Assembly: GCF_018403685.1 (NCBI RefSeq)
Contig: NZ_BOVK01000014.1
Span: 1-64,000, forward strand
DNA from: Xylanibacillus composti
GTDB taxonomy: Bacteria > Bacillota > Bacilli > Paenibacillales > K13
Direction of reading: 5' to 3'
DNA: 64,000 bases
Part shown: positions 35,398-45,063 of the stretch, in pieces
Numbering within the stretch: the stretch's first letter is position 1
Layout: the number at the start of each line of letters is the position of its first letter
Program-made: the position numbers and the translations under genes
Notes under the pieces: model-generated
Seen by the model: the letters and a program-made list of their open reading frames with translations, nothing else
Told to the model about the DNA's origin: nothing
Database searches by the model: none

Positions 35398-35424
35398 ACG
35401 CTACTTCAATTCAGGAGGCAACCA

Positions 35425-35808
35425 ATGAGTACTGATCTAGTCAAGAAGCTGCATTATAAAGGCGGCAAGGCGCTGTTGCTGAATGCGCCGGAAACCTTCG
35501 CTTGGACGATAGAAGCATCTGCAGAGCTGGAGCAGGGAGCGGATTTCATTCTCCTGTTCGCCCGCAATGCGGAAGAAGTGGAGCAGTGGAAAGACAAGGC
35601 GGCGGCAGCGCTGGCTCCAGGGGACAGCATCCTCTGGCTGGCGTACCCGAAGAAATCATCCAAGATGAAATCCGATATTCATCGGGATTTGCTGTGGGAT
35701 ACGTTCGCCTCTCATCAGCTTCGGCCCGTCAGTCAGGTGAGTTTGGACGAAACCTGGTCAGCGTTGCGGTACCGTCACGAGGATCGGGTGAAAAAGAAAT
35801 CCACATAA
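35425..35808 (+). CDS. DUF3052-like protein
   Basis: 127 residues. The pattern LHYKGGKALLLNAPE ... ADFILLFARN ... LWLAYPKKSS matches DUF3052, small proteins that look like a shortened Rossmann fold with a conserved YPK-SS segment. CAGGAGG precedes the ATG by 7 nt. Function unknown in the family. Confidence 0.72.
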   Translation: MSTDLVKKLHYKGGKALLLNAPETFAWTIEASAELEQGADFILLFARNAEEVEQWKDKAAAALAPGDSILWLAYPKKSSKMKSDIHRDLLWDTFASHQLRPVSQVSLDETWSALRYRHEDRVKKKST

Positions 35809-35835
35809 CTGAAGCCAGCATACAAGGAGACTCGT

Positions 35836-36624
35836 ATGAGCATTGTATTTTTCGACTCCGGCATCGGAGGTTTGACTGTCTTGCATGAAGCCGTAAGGCT
35901 GATGCCGCACGAGGATTACATTTACTACGCGGACTCCCGCCATGTTCCGTACGGCTTGCGTGACAAGCGGGAAGTGCAGCGTCTGGTTTGCGATGCCATC
36001 CAGGCGATGACCGAGCGCTATGACGTGCACGCTGTTGTGGTGGCCTGCAATACGGCGACCAGCATCGCCATTCAAGCCCTGCGTGATCGCTATCGCATGC
36101 CGGTGATTGGCATGGAACCGGCAGTCAAGCCTGCTGTACGCCTTGTACAGGCAAGCCGCAAACGTGTGTTGGTGTCAGCGACGCCGCTAACGCTCAAGGA
36201 AAATAAATTTGCAGAGCTTGTGGCCGGCATTGAGGCCGAGCAGTTCGTTGATCCGCTGGCGCTTCCCGAGCTTGTGCGGTTCGCAGAAAAAGAACAATTT
36301 GCCGGACAGACGGTTGAAGCATACTTGCGGGAAGTGCTAACGCCTTTTGATTTAAGCCAATACGGCGCGTTCGTCATGGGATGCACGCATTATATTTACT
36401 ACAAGAATTTGTTTTCCAAGCTGCTGCCCGAAGAAGTCGCTTTGATTGACGGCAATCGCGGAACGGTTCGCCATTTGCAGCGGCAGCTGGAGGTTCTTCT
36501 CCCCGGCAGAAGCGGGAAGGGCTCGGGCCAGATCCGGTTTCATTCCTCCTTGCCTGCGGATGAAGCAGATCGAATGACCAGGATATTCCACCATCTGCAA
36601 GCAGAGCACGATGGAGTAACGTAA
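35836..36624 (+). CDS. murI: Glutamate racemase
   Basis: 262 residues: FFDSGIGGLTV at the N-terminus, catalytic Cys in VVACNTATS (near 73) and GCTHYIYY (near 185), GMEPAVKPA near 100. Converts L- to D-glutamate for peptidoglycan. Only 27 nt after the DUF3052 gene and 26 nt before gluQ, so probably one transcript. Confidence 0.93.
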   Translation: MSIVFFDSGIGGLTVLHEAVRLMPHEDYIYYADSRHVPYGLRDKREVQRLVCDAIQAMTERYDVHAVVVACNTATSIAIQALRDRYRMPVIGMEPAVKPAVRLVQASRKRVLVSATPLTLKENKFAELVAGIEAEQFVDPLALPELVRFAEKEQFAGQTVEAYLREVLTPFDLSQYGAFVMGCTHYIYYKNLFSKLLPEEVALIDGNRGTVRHLQRQLEVLLPGRSGKGSGQIRFHSSLPADEADRMTRIFHHLQAEHDGVT

Positions 36625-36650
36625 GAGCAAGGAAGAGAGGATGAGCATGG

Positions 36651-37634
36651 ATGGAAGGCAGCGTGAACAGCGGTGCAGGACGGCGGGGCCGCTTCGCTCC
36701 CACGCCGTCCGGCTTTTTGCATCTGGGCAACGCGCTTGCTGCCCTTCTGGGCTGGCTGCAGATGCGGAAGGCCGGCGGCGTGTTTCTGCTGCGCATCGAA
36801 GATATCGACAAGCCGCGATGCAGGCCCGCCTTCGTCGAGCAAATCTATCGAGATATGGATTGGCTAGGGTTGGACTGGGATGAAGGTCCCGGGCGGGAAG
36901 GCGAGTGCGGCCCTTATGTGCAGAGTGAGCGCATGGGGCTTTACGAACTCGCCCTGGACAAGCTTCTATCCAGCGGCCGCTTGTACCCTTGCTTTTGCAG
37001 CAGAGCGGAACTGATGGCCGTTGCCAGCGCACCGCATGGATTGGCTTCGCAGGGTCCCGCCTACCCAGGGCTGTGCCGCGGCTTGTCAGAGGCGGAACGC
37101 AGTGCGAAGGCTAGGGAGAAAACACCTTCCTTGCGCTTCGCCATGCCGGATCGCCCCGTTTCTTTCGAGGATGGGGTACTGGGGAAGCAGACCTTCCCCG
37201 CGCCGGCTGGCGGGGATTTCGTCGTCAGACGTGCGGATGGCATCATCGGCTACCAATTGGCTGTCGTCGTGGATGATGCGTCGATGGGCATTACGGACGT
37301 GCTGCGCGGCGGAGACCTGCTGGATTCCACGCCGCGCCAGCTAGCCCTGTTTGAAGCGCTCGGCTGGACGGTTCCGCGCTATGCGCACGTGCCGCTAATC
37401 GTTGGTGAGGACGGACGCAGATTGGCCAAACGGCACGGCTCCATTGCGCTCCAAGCGCTGCGCGAGTCGGGCACGCGCCCACAGCAGGTCATTGGTCTGC
37501 TGGCGTATCTGGGCGGCCTGCTGCCCGAGCCGGAGCCGATGCGGGCGGAAGAGTTGATTGAGGGGTTTGACTTGTCCCTCATTCCTGACCATGCCGTTAC
37601 TCTCGATCAGCAGGCATGGCAGGCGTTAGCTTGA
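36651..37634 (+). CDS. gluQ: Glutamyl-Q tRNA(Asp) synthetase
   Basis: 327 residues. [19 protein letters not shown] carries the class I HLGN (HIGH) motif. A Zn site CFC ... YPGLC lies near 113-145, and LAKRHG near 262 replaces KMSKS. It lacks the anticodon-binding half of GluRS, as in GluQ (YadB), which glutamylates queuosine in tRNA(Asp). Three ATGs occur at 36641-36651; only 36651 is in this frame. Confidence 0.9.
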   Translation: MEGSVNSGAGRRGRFAPTPSGFLHLGNALAALLGWLQMRKAGGVFLLRIEDIDKPRCRPAFVEQIYRDMDWLGLDWDEGPGREGECGPYVQSERMGLYELALDKLLSSGRLYPCFCSRAELMAVASAPHGLASQGPAYPGLCRGLSEAERSAKAREKTPSLRFAMPDRPVSFEDGVLGKQTFPAPAGGDFVVRRADGIIGYQLAVVVDDASMGITDVLRGGDLLDSTPRQLALFEALGWTVPRYAHVPLIVGEDGRRLAKRHGSIALQALRESGTRPQQVIGLLAYLGGLLPEPEPMRAEELIEGFDLSLIPDHAVTLDQQAWQALA

Positions 37635-37646
37635 AAGCGAGGATTG

Positions 37647-38405
37647 ATGACGGTGGACAGAATAGCCATCATAGCAGACATACACGGGAACATTCCCGCA
37701 CTGGACGCCGTACTTGCCGACATTGCCGGGCGCAGCGTAGACCGGATTTATTGCTTGGGGGATTTGGTGGGAAAGGGCCCGCAGCCCGAGTTGGCGGTAG
37801 ACCGGATCCGGGAGCTTTGTGATATCGTGGTTAGGGGGAACTGGGACGAGAGCATTGGATTGCAGAAGGAGCGTCCGCACGCAATATGGCAGCAAGCGCG
37901 CTTAGGCGAGGAGCGGATGCGTTATTTGCGGGAGCTTCCGTTCAGCTTTGACTTTCTGATGAGCGGACGCCGCATCCGGCTGCTGCATGCGTCCCCGCAG
38001 AGTCTCTATCACCGCGTACAGCCGTGGGATGACATCAGCCTTCGTGCCGCGATGTTCGCCAATACGGAATGGACGGCGGAACCCGAGCAGGAGCCGGATG
38101 TCGTCGGTTACGGCGATATACACCATGCCTATATGCAGCACTTGCAGCACAAGCTGCTCTTCAATACAGGCAGTGTGGGCAATCCGCTGGACATGCCGGA
38201 ACCTTCCTACGTCATAATGGAGGGCTTGCTTGAACAGCGGCAACGCTCGGCGCTGTCGATTCAGTTCATACGTGTGCCTTATGACATCGAGGAAGCGGTA
38301 AGGCTGGCCGAACAATCGGACATGCCGGAATCGGCTCCCTATGTCATCGAGCTGCGCACGGCTGTGTACAGAGGCATGCACCAGGGGAACAGACCATCAG
38401 GTTAG
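37647..38405 (+). CDS. YfcE-type metallophosphoesterase
   Basis: 252 residues. Metal motifs IADIHGN (near 9), LGDLVGKGP (near 37), GNWDE (near 64), GDIHHAY (near 155) and NTGSVGNP (near 174) define a calcineurin-like phosphoesterase. The HASP segment near 112 is also typical. Starts 12 nt after gluQ. Substrate unknown; small phosphodiesters are usual. Confidence 0.88.
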   Translation: MTVDRIAIIADIHGNIPALDAVLADIAGRSVDRIYCLGDLVGKGPQPELAVDRIRELCDIVVRGNWDESIGLQKERPHAIWQQARLGEERMRYLRELPFSFDFLMSGRRIRLLHASPQSLYHRVQPWDDISLRAAMFANTEWTAEPEQEPDVVGYGDIHHAYMQHLQHKLLFNTGSVGNPLDMPEPSYVIMEGLLEQRQRSALSIQFIRVPYDIEEAVRLAEQSDMPESAPYVIELRTAVYRGMHQGNRPSG

Positions 38406-38522
38406 GCAGAAACCGGCGAATAGCAATCGGTTTCTGGACACGTACAGGAAGCCTATATGCCGGAAACACATGGAAGTGGAAGAACAGAATCTGCCTGCTG
38501 GCAAGAGAGGATGGTTGCGAAA

Positions 38523-38963
38523 ATGAACGTCGGATGGATAGCCGGGGCGATGGTCGCAGCCATTGGCGCAGGCGGCATTCTTGCTATAGGAAGGGCGCTC
38601 CAATTGCGGCGCAGGCTCGCTGCCGAAAGTATGGTTCGGCTCGCTTATGGGGGAAGCTGCTTTGGAGCGTATCGTGGAAATAACCGAATGAAATTGTGGA
38701 GCGGCAGCGGCATGCTCGCTCTAACACCGTCACGGCTCCGCTTCATGCGTTATTTCGGCCGGGCTTCGCTGAATATTCCGTTGACCACGCTCACCGGGAT
38801 TCATGAAACCCATACGTTTCGGGACAAGGTCAGCCTAAGCAGGCTTATGGTGGTAACCTATCGAGAGGCCGACGGGACATTGGTTTCGGTTGCATTCACG
38901 AATGTGGATGCAGGTGCTTGGTCTGAAGCAATCCGGCAACAGCGGCAACTGCATTTCATGTAG
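38523..38963 (+). CDS. Membrane-anchored PH-like protein
   Basis: 146 residues. One N-terminal transmembrane helix (VGWIAGAMVAAIGAGGILAI) followed by a cytosolic beta-rich domain (LTPSRLRFMRYFGRASLNIP ... LMVVTY) typical of bacterial PH-like folds. AGAGAGG precedes the ATG by 12 nt. Function not known. Confidence 0.6.
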   Translation: MNVGWIAGAMVAAIGAGGILAIGRALQLRRRLAAESMVRLAYGGSCFGAYRGNNRMKLWSGSGMLALTPSRLRFMRYFGRASLNIPLTTLTGIHETHTFRDKVSLSRLMVVTYREADGTLVSVAFTNVDAGAWSEAIRQQRQLHFM

Positions 38964-38999
38964 CTTCCTGCGGCTGTATGCAGAAAGGGGGGAATCCAG

Positions 39000-39245
39000 A
39001 TGCTGATGATGAAAGTGTCCAGGGAACAAAAAGAAGCATGGATTCGCGAGGTTCAGCATTACTTTGAAGAAGAGAGAGGCGAAGAGATCGGCGCCTTGGC
39101 TGCGGAAGCTCTGCTAGACAAAATGCTGGCGCTCGTCGGCCCCGCTGTCTACAATCATGCCTTGTCTGATGTCCGGGGGATGCTCGGCGAACGATGGGCG
39201 GCAATCGATGATGAATTGTATGTGATGGAAAAAAGACAAGGATAA
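39000..39245 (+). CDS. DUF2164 family protein
   Basis: 81 residues. KVSREQKEAWIREVQHYFEE and GEEIGALAAEALLDKMLALVGP match DUF2164, small helical proteins of unknown role. AAAGGGGGG precedes the ATG by 7 nt. Confidence 0.75.
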   Translation: MLMMKVSREQKEAWIREVQHYFEEERGEEIGALAAEALLDKMLALVGPAVYNHALSDVRGMLGERWAAIDDELYVMEKRQG

Positions 39246-39269
39246 CTACAAGGGAGAGGGGTCTAGCGG

Positions 39270-39851
39270 ATGACCATTGTCGCATGTATTCGCCATGGTG
39301 TAACAGACTGGAACATTGCAGGGAAAGCGCAGGGCTGGAGTGACATCCCCCTGAACGAACAGGGCCGTGAACAGGCGCGGCGGCTCGCGGAGCGATTGGC
39401 GGGGGAATCCTGGGACGCGATTATCTCAAGCGATCTCGGGCGAGCCAGAGAAACAGCGGAAATCATCGCTTCCCGCTTGAATTTGCCGGACCCGGTCGTG
39501 CTGGAGCCGGAATTGCGCGAGATGAATTGCGGGTTAATAGAAGGGACAACAGAAGAGGAACGTGTGGCCCGATGGGGCAAGGAATGGTGGAAGTCCGACC
39601 TTGGGCGCGAGCAGCCGGCACAGGTGATGGCCCGAGGAGAACGGATTATTCGCCAGCTGGCGGATGCCTATCAGGGCAAGCGAGTATTGGCGGTAAGTCA
39701 TGGCGGCTTGATCGGCTATGCCTTGAAGCGTCTGATTCCGCATGTGCCTACCGAGGAAAAACTGCACAACACTTCCGTTACGCTGCTGCGCTTCCGTCAG
39801 GAAGGGATTGACTGCGATCTGTTCAACTGCGCGGCGCATTTGGAGGTGTGA
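39270..39851 (+). CDS. Histidine phosphatase family protein (GpmB-like)
   Basis: 193 residues. Catalytic RHG in CIRHGVTDWN, second-site SSDLGRARETAEI near 50, ELREMNCGLIEG near 80 (acid Glu), and VSHGGL near 143 (second His). Phosphoglycerate-mutase-like phosphatase fold; real substrate is not predictable. A 7-bp GAAAGGA/TCCTTTC hairpin follows at 39862-39879. Confidence 0.87.
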   Translation: MTIVACIRHGVTDWNIAGKAQGWSDIPLNEQGREQARRLAERLAGESWDAIISSDLGRARETAEIIASRLNLPDPVVLEPELREMNCGLIEGTTEEERVARWGKEWWKSDLGREQPAQVMARGERIIRQLADAYQGKRVLAVSHGGLIGYALKRLIPHVPTEEKLHNTSVTLLRFRQEGIDCDLFNCAAHLEV

Positions 39852-40093
39852 GGGCGACGGAAAGGAGCGATCCTTTCTCCTTGCGGCAATCTGCAACCGC
39901 TTACGAAATGGGAACATATACAAACAATAGGCGACTACTTTATGAGGTATGGTCGAAATTTTTATACGTTGTGACGCATCAGAAGGAGGCCGCTCCTTCC
40001 AGGTCGAAGAGATTGATCGCATGCACATGCAACCGGACGTTTCGCCGGGGGCACGGCTTGATTGGCTATTCTACGTGAGAAAGGTCAGATACC

Positions 40094-40843
40094 ATGAATC
40101 TACATTTTGAAGGCAAGACAGTAGTCGTTACAGGCGCCGCAAGCGGAATCGGCCGCGGCATGGCGATAGGCTTCGCCAGGGAGGGAGCGACAGTAGTTGC
40201 TTCCGACATCCATCTGGAAAATCTGCAAGCGCTTCAATCGGACATGGAAAAGGAGGGGCTGCACATAGAGATTCAAGCGTGCGACGTCAGCTCGCAAGAA
40301 CAGGTTGCTGCCTTGTTCGAAGCTCGCGCGCTGCAGAATGGTCTGGATGTGCTTGTCCATTGTGCCGGGTTAACGTATTTCAAATATTTCACGCAGACAG
40401 AGCCGGAGGAATACCGCCGCTTGATCGAAGTCAATTTGTCGGGCACCTTCTATTGCATGAAGGCTGCTGCAAGCAAGATGCAGGAGCACGGAAAAGCGGG
40501 CTCGATCATCGTCACCAGTTCTGTGAATGCGCATCGCAATCTGCCGTCGCAGGCTGTTTATACGAGTACGAAGGCGGCGATTGAGTCGCTTGCCCAATCA
40601 TTGGCCGTGGAGGTCGCTCCGCAGCAAATTCGGGTCAATTGCCTGGCGCCGGGAGCCGTTGCGACCGCGCTGACGAATTTCACCGATGAGGTCAAAGCGG
40701 CCGTCGGCAAAGGCATCCCGCTTGGACGTGTCGGGGAACCGGAGGATATGGTCGGGACCGCCTTGTTCCTCGCTTCGCCGCTCTCGCAATATATCACGGG
40801 CGCAACCATCATCGTGGACGGCGGCTTGATGCATAAGCGTTAA
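40094..40843 (+). CDS. Short-chain dehydrogenase/reductase
   Basis: 249 residues. Cofactor motif TGAASGIGRG near 13, CAGL near 90, Ser in VTSSVNAH near 140, catalytic YTSTK near 155, and the C-terminal DGG. The Asp after beta-2 (ASDIH) suggests NAD(H) preference. Monocistronic, ended by a strong terminator. The 240-nt gap upstream of it contains no gene. Confidence 0.88.
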   Translation: MNLHFEGKTVVVTGAASGIGRGMAIGFAREGATVVASDIHLENLQALQSDMEKEGLHIEIQACDVSSQEQVAALFEARALQNGLDVLVHCAGLTYFKYFTQTEPEEYRRLIEVNLSGTFYCMKAAASKMQEHGKAGSIIVTSSVNAHRNLPSQAVYTSTKAAIESLAQSLAVEVAPQQIRVNCLAPGAVATALTNFTDEVKAAVGKGIPLGRVGEPEDMVGTALFLASPLSQYITGATIIVDGGLMHKR

Positions 40844-40872
40844 GAATGAAGGATGCGTATGGGGATAAAAGG

Positions 40873-40911
40873 AAGAATTTCGCACTATATGCGAAATTCT
40901 TTTTTTTTTTT
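40873..40911 (+). terminator. Rho-independent terminator
   Basis: AAGAATTTCGCA pairs perfectly with TGCGAAATTCTT around CTATA, followed by at least ten T. Ends the SDR transcript. Confidence 0.95.
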
Positions 40912-41013
40912 GATATTTGCTCGTTTTCTAGCAGTGCCGGACACTTGGCTTAACCTTTTGCTAGGCTGCAGCATACGCTGTAGCATAGGCTAAGAGAAGG
41001 GAGAGTGAACACC

Positions 41014-42018
41014 TTGAGAAAATCGGTGCATGTGCTTTTGTGCTGCATGCTGTTTGTGCCTTTCGTGCTTGCGGCTTGCGGAGACGCGGAAGAGGACTTG
41101 ACTGCTGTTCGTGTCGGTGAAGTGACCCGATCCATCTTCTATGCTCCTCAATATATTGCCATAGAGAAAGGATTTTTTGAAGAAGAAGGCCTCGATGTGG
41201 AGCTGACCACGACATGGGGGGGCGACAAAACGATGACGACGCTCCTATCCGGAGGAATTGACGTGGCGCTCGTCGGATCGGAGACATCGATTTACGTATA
41301 TTTGCAAGGGTCAGACGACCCGGTCGTGAATTTTGCCCAGCTCACCCAAACAGATGGAACCTTCCTGGTCTCCCGCCATGAAGCAGAGGATTTCACGTGG
41401 GAACAGCTGAGAGGGAGCAGTTTTCTCGGTCAGCGCAAAGGCGGAATGCCGCAAATGGCTGGAGAGTTTACACTGAAACAACACGGAATTGATCCGCATC
41501 GCGATTTGGAGCTCATTCAAAATATAGACTTTGCCAACATTGCTTCAGCCTTTGCCTCGGGAACCGGCGACTATGTTCAACTGTTCGAGCCGCAGGCAAC
41601 TGTATTTGAGATGGAGGGAATCGGCCACGTGCTCGCTTCCTTCGGTGAGGAGAGCGGACGTTTGCCCTATACGGTATTTATGAGCAAACAGAGCTTTATT
41701 CAAGAAAATCCGGAAATTGTCCAGAAATTTACGAATGCAGTCTACCGGGCTCAGCTGTGGTTGGAGGAGGCCGATCCGGCTGAAGCAGCCGGGCTGATTG
41801 CCCCTTATTTCGAAGATACGGAGCTGGCAGTAATCCAAACCGTCATTGAACGCTACCAGAATCAACAATCGTACGCCCTCGACCCGGCCATAGATGAAGA
41901 GGAATGGGAACGGCTGCAGGATATCATGGAGGAGGCGGGCGAACTGCCCAAGCGTGTCGACCATGCCATTCTGGTTGACAATCAGTTTGCGAATAACGCT
42001 GCGGAGCATGTGAAGTAG
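41014..42018 (+). CDS. ABC importer substrate-binding lipoprotein (SsuA/ThiY-like)
   Basis: 334 residues. Lipobox VLAAC after a 20-residue signal sequence; the binding domain has the SsuA/NMT1 pattern (FYAPQYIAIEKGFFEEEGLDVEL, LLSGGIDVALVGSE). TTG at 41014 is preferred (8 nt after AGGGAGAG); a GTG at 41005 is too close to the site. Families of this type bind alkanesulfonates, pyrimidine thiamine precursors or nitrate. No riboswitch was found upstream. Confidence 0.88.
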   Translation: MRKSVHVLLCCMLFVPFVLAACGDAEEDLTAVRVGEVTRSIFYAPQYIAIEKGFFEEEGLDVELTTTWGGDKTMTTLLSGGIDVALVGSETSIYVYLQGSDDPVVNFAQLTQTDGTFLVSRHEAEDFTWEQLRGSSFLGQRKGGMPQMAGEFTLKQHGIDPHRDLELIQNIDFANIASAFASGTGDYVQLFEPQATVFEMEGIGHVLASFGEESGRLPYTVFMSKQSFIQENPEIVQKFTNAVYRAQLWLEEADPAEAAGLIAPYFEDTELAVIQTVIERYQNQQSYALDPAIDEEEWERLQDIMEEAGELPKRVDHAILVDNQFANNAAEHVK

Positions 42019-42074
42019 CGGGCATAGCTTGGTTCCATGTGGTTTGCATTTTTTCCGTGAAAGGAGGAATACCC

Positions 42075-42878
42075 GTGGAAGATGCCGTTCGCATGCAAGG
42101 TGTGACATATGTTTACGTTACGGATAGAGAAGCGACGCTTGCTGTGGAGAACATCGACTTATCTGTGCGGCCAGGAGAATTTGTGAGCCTTGTCGGGCCC
42201 AGCGGCTGCGGGAAGACGACACTGCTTTCGCTGATCGCCGGCTTGATGCGTCCTACCCGAGGCGAGGTTCAAGTAGGCGGCAAGACCATAACAGACCCGT
42301 CGCCGCGAGTCGGTTATATGCTGCAGCAAGATTACTTGTTTCCGTGGAAAACGATTCTCGACAATGCGCTGACTGGCTTGAGGCTGATGGGACGCCTTAA
42401 TCCGGAGACCCGTCAATATACCAAGCATCTGCTGCATGAAATGGGACTGGGACACAGTGAGGACTGGTATCCTCAACAGCTGTCCGGCGGCATGAGACAG
42501 CGTGCCGCTCTGGTGCGCACATTGGCAGCGAAGCCTGAATTGCTTCTGCTTGATGAGCCGTTTTCCGCACTCGATTATCAGACTAAGCTGCAGTTGGAGG
42601 ATCTGGTTTCGGAGACATTGAAGACGCACTGCAAGACTGCGATATTGGTTACGCATGATATTTCGGAAGCGATAGCGATGAGCGACCGGATCATCGTCCT
42701 CGACCGCAATCCGGGCAGAATCCGCAAAGAAATTGCTGTACCAGATCCCATTCGCCAGGCCATTCCGTTCCAAGCGAGAGAAGCTCCCGGATTCCATGAA
42801 CTCTTCAATCAAATTTGGAACGAACTGCTGGAGATCAGCGGAGAGGAGGCCCAGCATGAACAGCCAGCCGAAACCTGA
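42075..42878 (+). CDS. ABC importer ATPase (SsuB/ThiZ-like)
   Basis: 267 residues from a GTG after AAAGGAGG. Walker [10 protein letters not shown] near 46, Q-loop [10 protein letters not shown], signature LSGGMRQR near 145, Walker [13 protein letters not shown] near 165. Belongs to the nitrate/sulfonate/taurine-type ATPase group. Overlaps the permease start by 23 nt. Confidence 0.92.
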   Translation: MEDAVRMQGVTYVYVTDREATLAVENIDLSVRPGEFVSLVGPSGCGKTTLLSLIAGLMRPTRGEVQVGGKTITDPSPRVGYMLQQDYLFPWKTILDNALTGLRLMGRLNPETRQYTKHLLHEMGLGHSEDWYPQQLSGGMRQRAALVRTLAAKPELLLLDEPFSALDYQTKLQLEDLVSETLKTHCKTAILVTHDISEAIAMSDRIIVLDRNPGRIRKEIAVPDPIRQAIPFQAREAPGFHELFNQIWNELLEISGEEAQHEQPAET

Positions 42879-43686
42879 CCCTGCTGCGCTTCCGCTGGCC
42901 GACCAGGTTTATCATGACTACCGCAAGCGCAAGCGTCAGGAGCGGATTCGAGTCATACTGGTGCAGTTGGCCACTCTTGTCTCCCTTCTTGCGCTGTGGG
43001 AGATTGCCGGAAGGCGTTCCTGGATCGATGTCCTGCTGTTCAGCTATCCGAGCAAAATCGGGAATCTGCTCCTGGAAAAGCTGATGGACGGATCGCTGCT
43101 GCCGCATGTAGGGATTACCGTCATGGAAACGGTGATCGGATTTATATTGGGAACCCTGTGCGGCACGGCTGCAGCTACCTTGCTGTGGTGGTCGCCTTTT
43201 CTATCCAAGGTTTTGGACCCCTATATTGTCGTGTTGAACAGCATGCCGAAGGTTGCGTTGGGCCCGCTGCTCATTGTAGGTCTTGGACCCGGCATGCCGT
43301 CGATTATCGCAATGACCCTGGCCGTAACCGTCATTATCACGACACTTGTCGTGTACAGCAGCTTCAAGGAAGTAGACCCCAACTATGTGAAGGTCGTCCT
43401 CCTGTACGGCGCGAATCGTGCCGGCACCTTTGCCAATGTCATCTTTCCGGCCTCGCTGCCGACGATTATTTCCACGCTTAAGGTCAATGTGGGCTTGTCC
43501 TGGATTGGCGTCATTGTTGGCGAATTTTTGGTATCGAAGCAAGGGCTCGGCTATTTGATCATATACGGCTTTCAGGTCTTTAATTTCACCCTTGTCATCG
43601 GCAGTCTTGCGATCATTGCGATCGTCGCCACACTGATGTATCAAGCGGTATCCTTTCTGGAGTCTGCGCTCATGCGCAGGCGTTGA
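42856..43686 (+). CDS. ABC importer permease (SsuC/ThiX-like)
   Basis: 276 residues, about six transmembrane helices. The EAA loop segment [21 protein letters not shown] near 185 contacts the ATPase. GAGAGGAGG precedes the ATG inside the ATPase gene, coupling translation. Completes a three-gene importer. Confidence 0.92.
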   Translation: MNSQPKPDPAALPLADQVYHDYRKRKRQERIRVILVQLATLVSLLALWEIAGRRSWIDVLLFSYPSKIGNLLLEKLMDGSLLPHVGITVMETVIGFILGTLCGTAAATLLWWSPFLSKVLDPYIVVLNSMPKVALGPLLIVGLGPGMPSIIAMTLAVTVIITTLVVYSSFKEVDPNYVKVVLLYGANRAGTFANVIFPASLPTIISTLKVNVGLSWIGVIVGEFLVSKQGLGYLIIYGFQVFNFTLVIGSLAIIAIVATLMYQAVSFLESALMRRR

Positions 43687-43699
43687 AGCCGGCAGCCAA

Positions 43700-43765
43700 C
43701 CCGTTGACCGTATGCAGCAACGGGCTTCTGCAGCCCTGGGAAGCGGCATGCTTCTCAGGGCCTTC
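43700..43765 (+). terminator. Two tandem hairpins after the ABC importer
   Basis: CCCGTTG/CAACGGG (43700-43724) and GCCCTG...GAAGC/GCTTC...CAGGGC (43733-43761) form strong stems followed only by CTTCTG. Likely transcription end or mRNA-protecting structures; the U tract is weak. Confidence 0.5.
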
Positions 43766-43830
43766 TGCTGTCTGGATTCACAGAATCCTTAAGGCGAACT
43801 AGGAAATATCTAGTAGGCGGCAGCGTTTCA

Positions 43831-43839
43831 TGATACAAT
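43831..43839 (+). promoter_or_regulatory. Extended -10 promoter of the pth2 gene
   Basis: TGA-TACAAT, extended -10, about 100 nt before the ATG at 43939. No good -35. Confidence 0.4.
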
Positions 43840-43938
43840 GTTCGCAAATTGATGCATGCGTGGAGGTTGCAAGGGTTTGGGCAGCTGCAGGGAGCACTCC
43901 CCATACGCGTGAGAGACAGCAGAAGGAGAGACGATTCC

Positions 43939-44298
43939 ATGTCAGACGAAATCGTACAATACTATGTGGTCAATGAAGAGTTGAATATGTCGCCCGGCAA
44001 GCTGGCAGCGCAAATTGCGCATGCCGCTACATGGATGGCCCTCGACCTGGCCAGTCCGGTTTCTTCCAAATTCCCTGAATTCCATGATTATTTCAAGCAA
44101 TGGTTTCGGGAAGGCATGAAAAAAGTCGTGCTTCGCGGCAATCAGCAACAATTGGAGCGGTTAATCCAGCACGATTTTTACCACATTCAAGACAGCGGTT
44201 TGACAGAAGTGCCGAGGGGCGCGCTTACGGTAGTCGGCCTGCCGCCCATGCCGAAAGACATTGCTCAGGATTACGTGAAGCAATTGCGCTTGTATTAA
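43939..44298 (+). CDS. Type II peptidyl-tRNA hydrolase-like protein (PTH2)
   Basis: 119 residues. Starts with QYYVVNEELNMSPGKLAAQIAHAAT, the PTH2 signature (N-terminal strand, then K-x-AAQ-x-AHA). The middle has KKVVLRGNQQQLERL and the end TVVGLPPMPKD. PTH2 enzymes release peptides from peptidyl-tRNA. They are standard in archaea and eukaryotes and occur only in some bacteria, in addition to the unrelated Pth1. Ribosome site AAGGAGAG. Confidence 0.82.
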   Translation: MSDEIVQYYVVNEELNMSPGKLAAQIAHAATWMALDLASPVSSKFPEFHDYFKQWFREGMKKVVLRGNQQQLERLIQHDFYHIQDSGLTEVPRGALTVVGLPPMPKDIAQDYVKQLRLY

Positions 44299-44323
44299 AG
44301 GAAGAAGGATAGGAGGAGCCGAG

Positions 44324-44980
44324 TTGCTCTTGGTATGGTTCAAAGGATTTTTGTATTCCTTGTCGTTGTGCATGGATCTGGGATTGGTTAATGTGGCCAT
44401 TCTCAAGCTCGGGCTCGAGCGAGGGTTCCGTTCCTCCTTTGCCTTGGGGCTGGGTTCCGGCATAGGCGATTTGATTTATTTGTCTCTGGCGCTTGCCGGG
44501 CTCGCCGTGATCTTTGAATATAAGGCAGTCAGCTGGGGGCTTTGGCTGCTCGGCACTCCGGTGCTGCTATGGCTTGCTTGGCGCATGCTTCGCGAAAGCA
44601 TGCGGTCACAGGCGGCTCGAACCGGTCAGGAGCTGGCGTCAGCTGTAGAACAATCCGTGGATAAGCGCAGCGATTGGAAGCTGTTCGCGGCTGGCATCGG
44701 ACTGGCTCTGTCTTCGCCATCGCTTATTCTCGCCTTTGCGGCTACTTCAGGGGCGATAGTGGCCAGCGTCAACATTCGCGATACGCATATTTGGCTTTCC
44801 TTCGTGACCGGATTTTTTACCACCGGCGTGTTGTGGTCGTTCGTCATGGCATGGATCAGCAGCCGCTCGGGGAAGCTCATGGGGGCCAAGACCGTCCGCG
44901 TGCTTTCGTTGATTTCAGCCGGCATATTTCTGTATTTCGCCTGGCATGTTTTCACGCACGGGCTGCAGACATTGCTGTAA
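44324..44980 (+). CDS. LysE-family membrane exporter
   Basis: 218 residues, about six transmembrane helices. ALGLGSGIGDLIYLSLALAG near 40-60 is the LysE G-x-x-x-D motif. TTG start 7 nt after AGGAGG. Family members export amino acids or related metabolites. Follows pth2 by 25 nt. Confidence 0.82.
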   Translation: MLLVWFKGFLYSLSLCMDLGLVNVAILKLGLERGFRSSFALGLGSGIGDLIYLSLALAGLAVIFEYKAVSWGLWLLGTPVLLWLAWRMLRESMRSQAARTGQELASAVEQSVDKRSDWKLFAAGIGLALSSPSLILAFAATSGAIVASVNIRDTHIWLSFVTGFFTTGVLWSFVMAWISSRSGKLMGAKTVRVLSLISAGIFLYFAWHVFTHGLQTLL

Positions 44981-44986
44981 AGCTCG

Positions 44987-44995
44987 TGATATAAT
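44987..44995 (+). promoter_or_regulatory. Extended -10 promoter of the membrane hydrolase gene
   Basis: TGA-TATAAT, an extended -10 with perfect hexamer, about 65 nt before the ATG at 45064. Confidence 0.55.
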
Positions 44996-45063
44996 GGCGC
45001 CATGATCCAAATTCATGCAGTGTATATAGCTGACATCCATACATACATCTCGAGGGGGATCTT

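Noticed and set aside
38397-38510. Short frames between the phosphoesterase and PH-like genes
   Set aside because: No ribosome site or conserved features; treated as leader.
39981-39998. GAAGGA-GGCCGC-TCCTTC hairpin before the SDR gene
   Set aside because: No T tract and no gene-specific role could be supported.
40912-41013. Possible TPP riboswitch before the SsuA/ThiY-like gene
   Set aside because: No thi-box sequence; only an imperfect GCTGCAGCATA/GCTGTAGCATA repeat.
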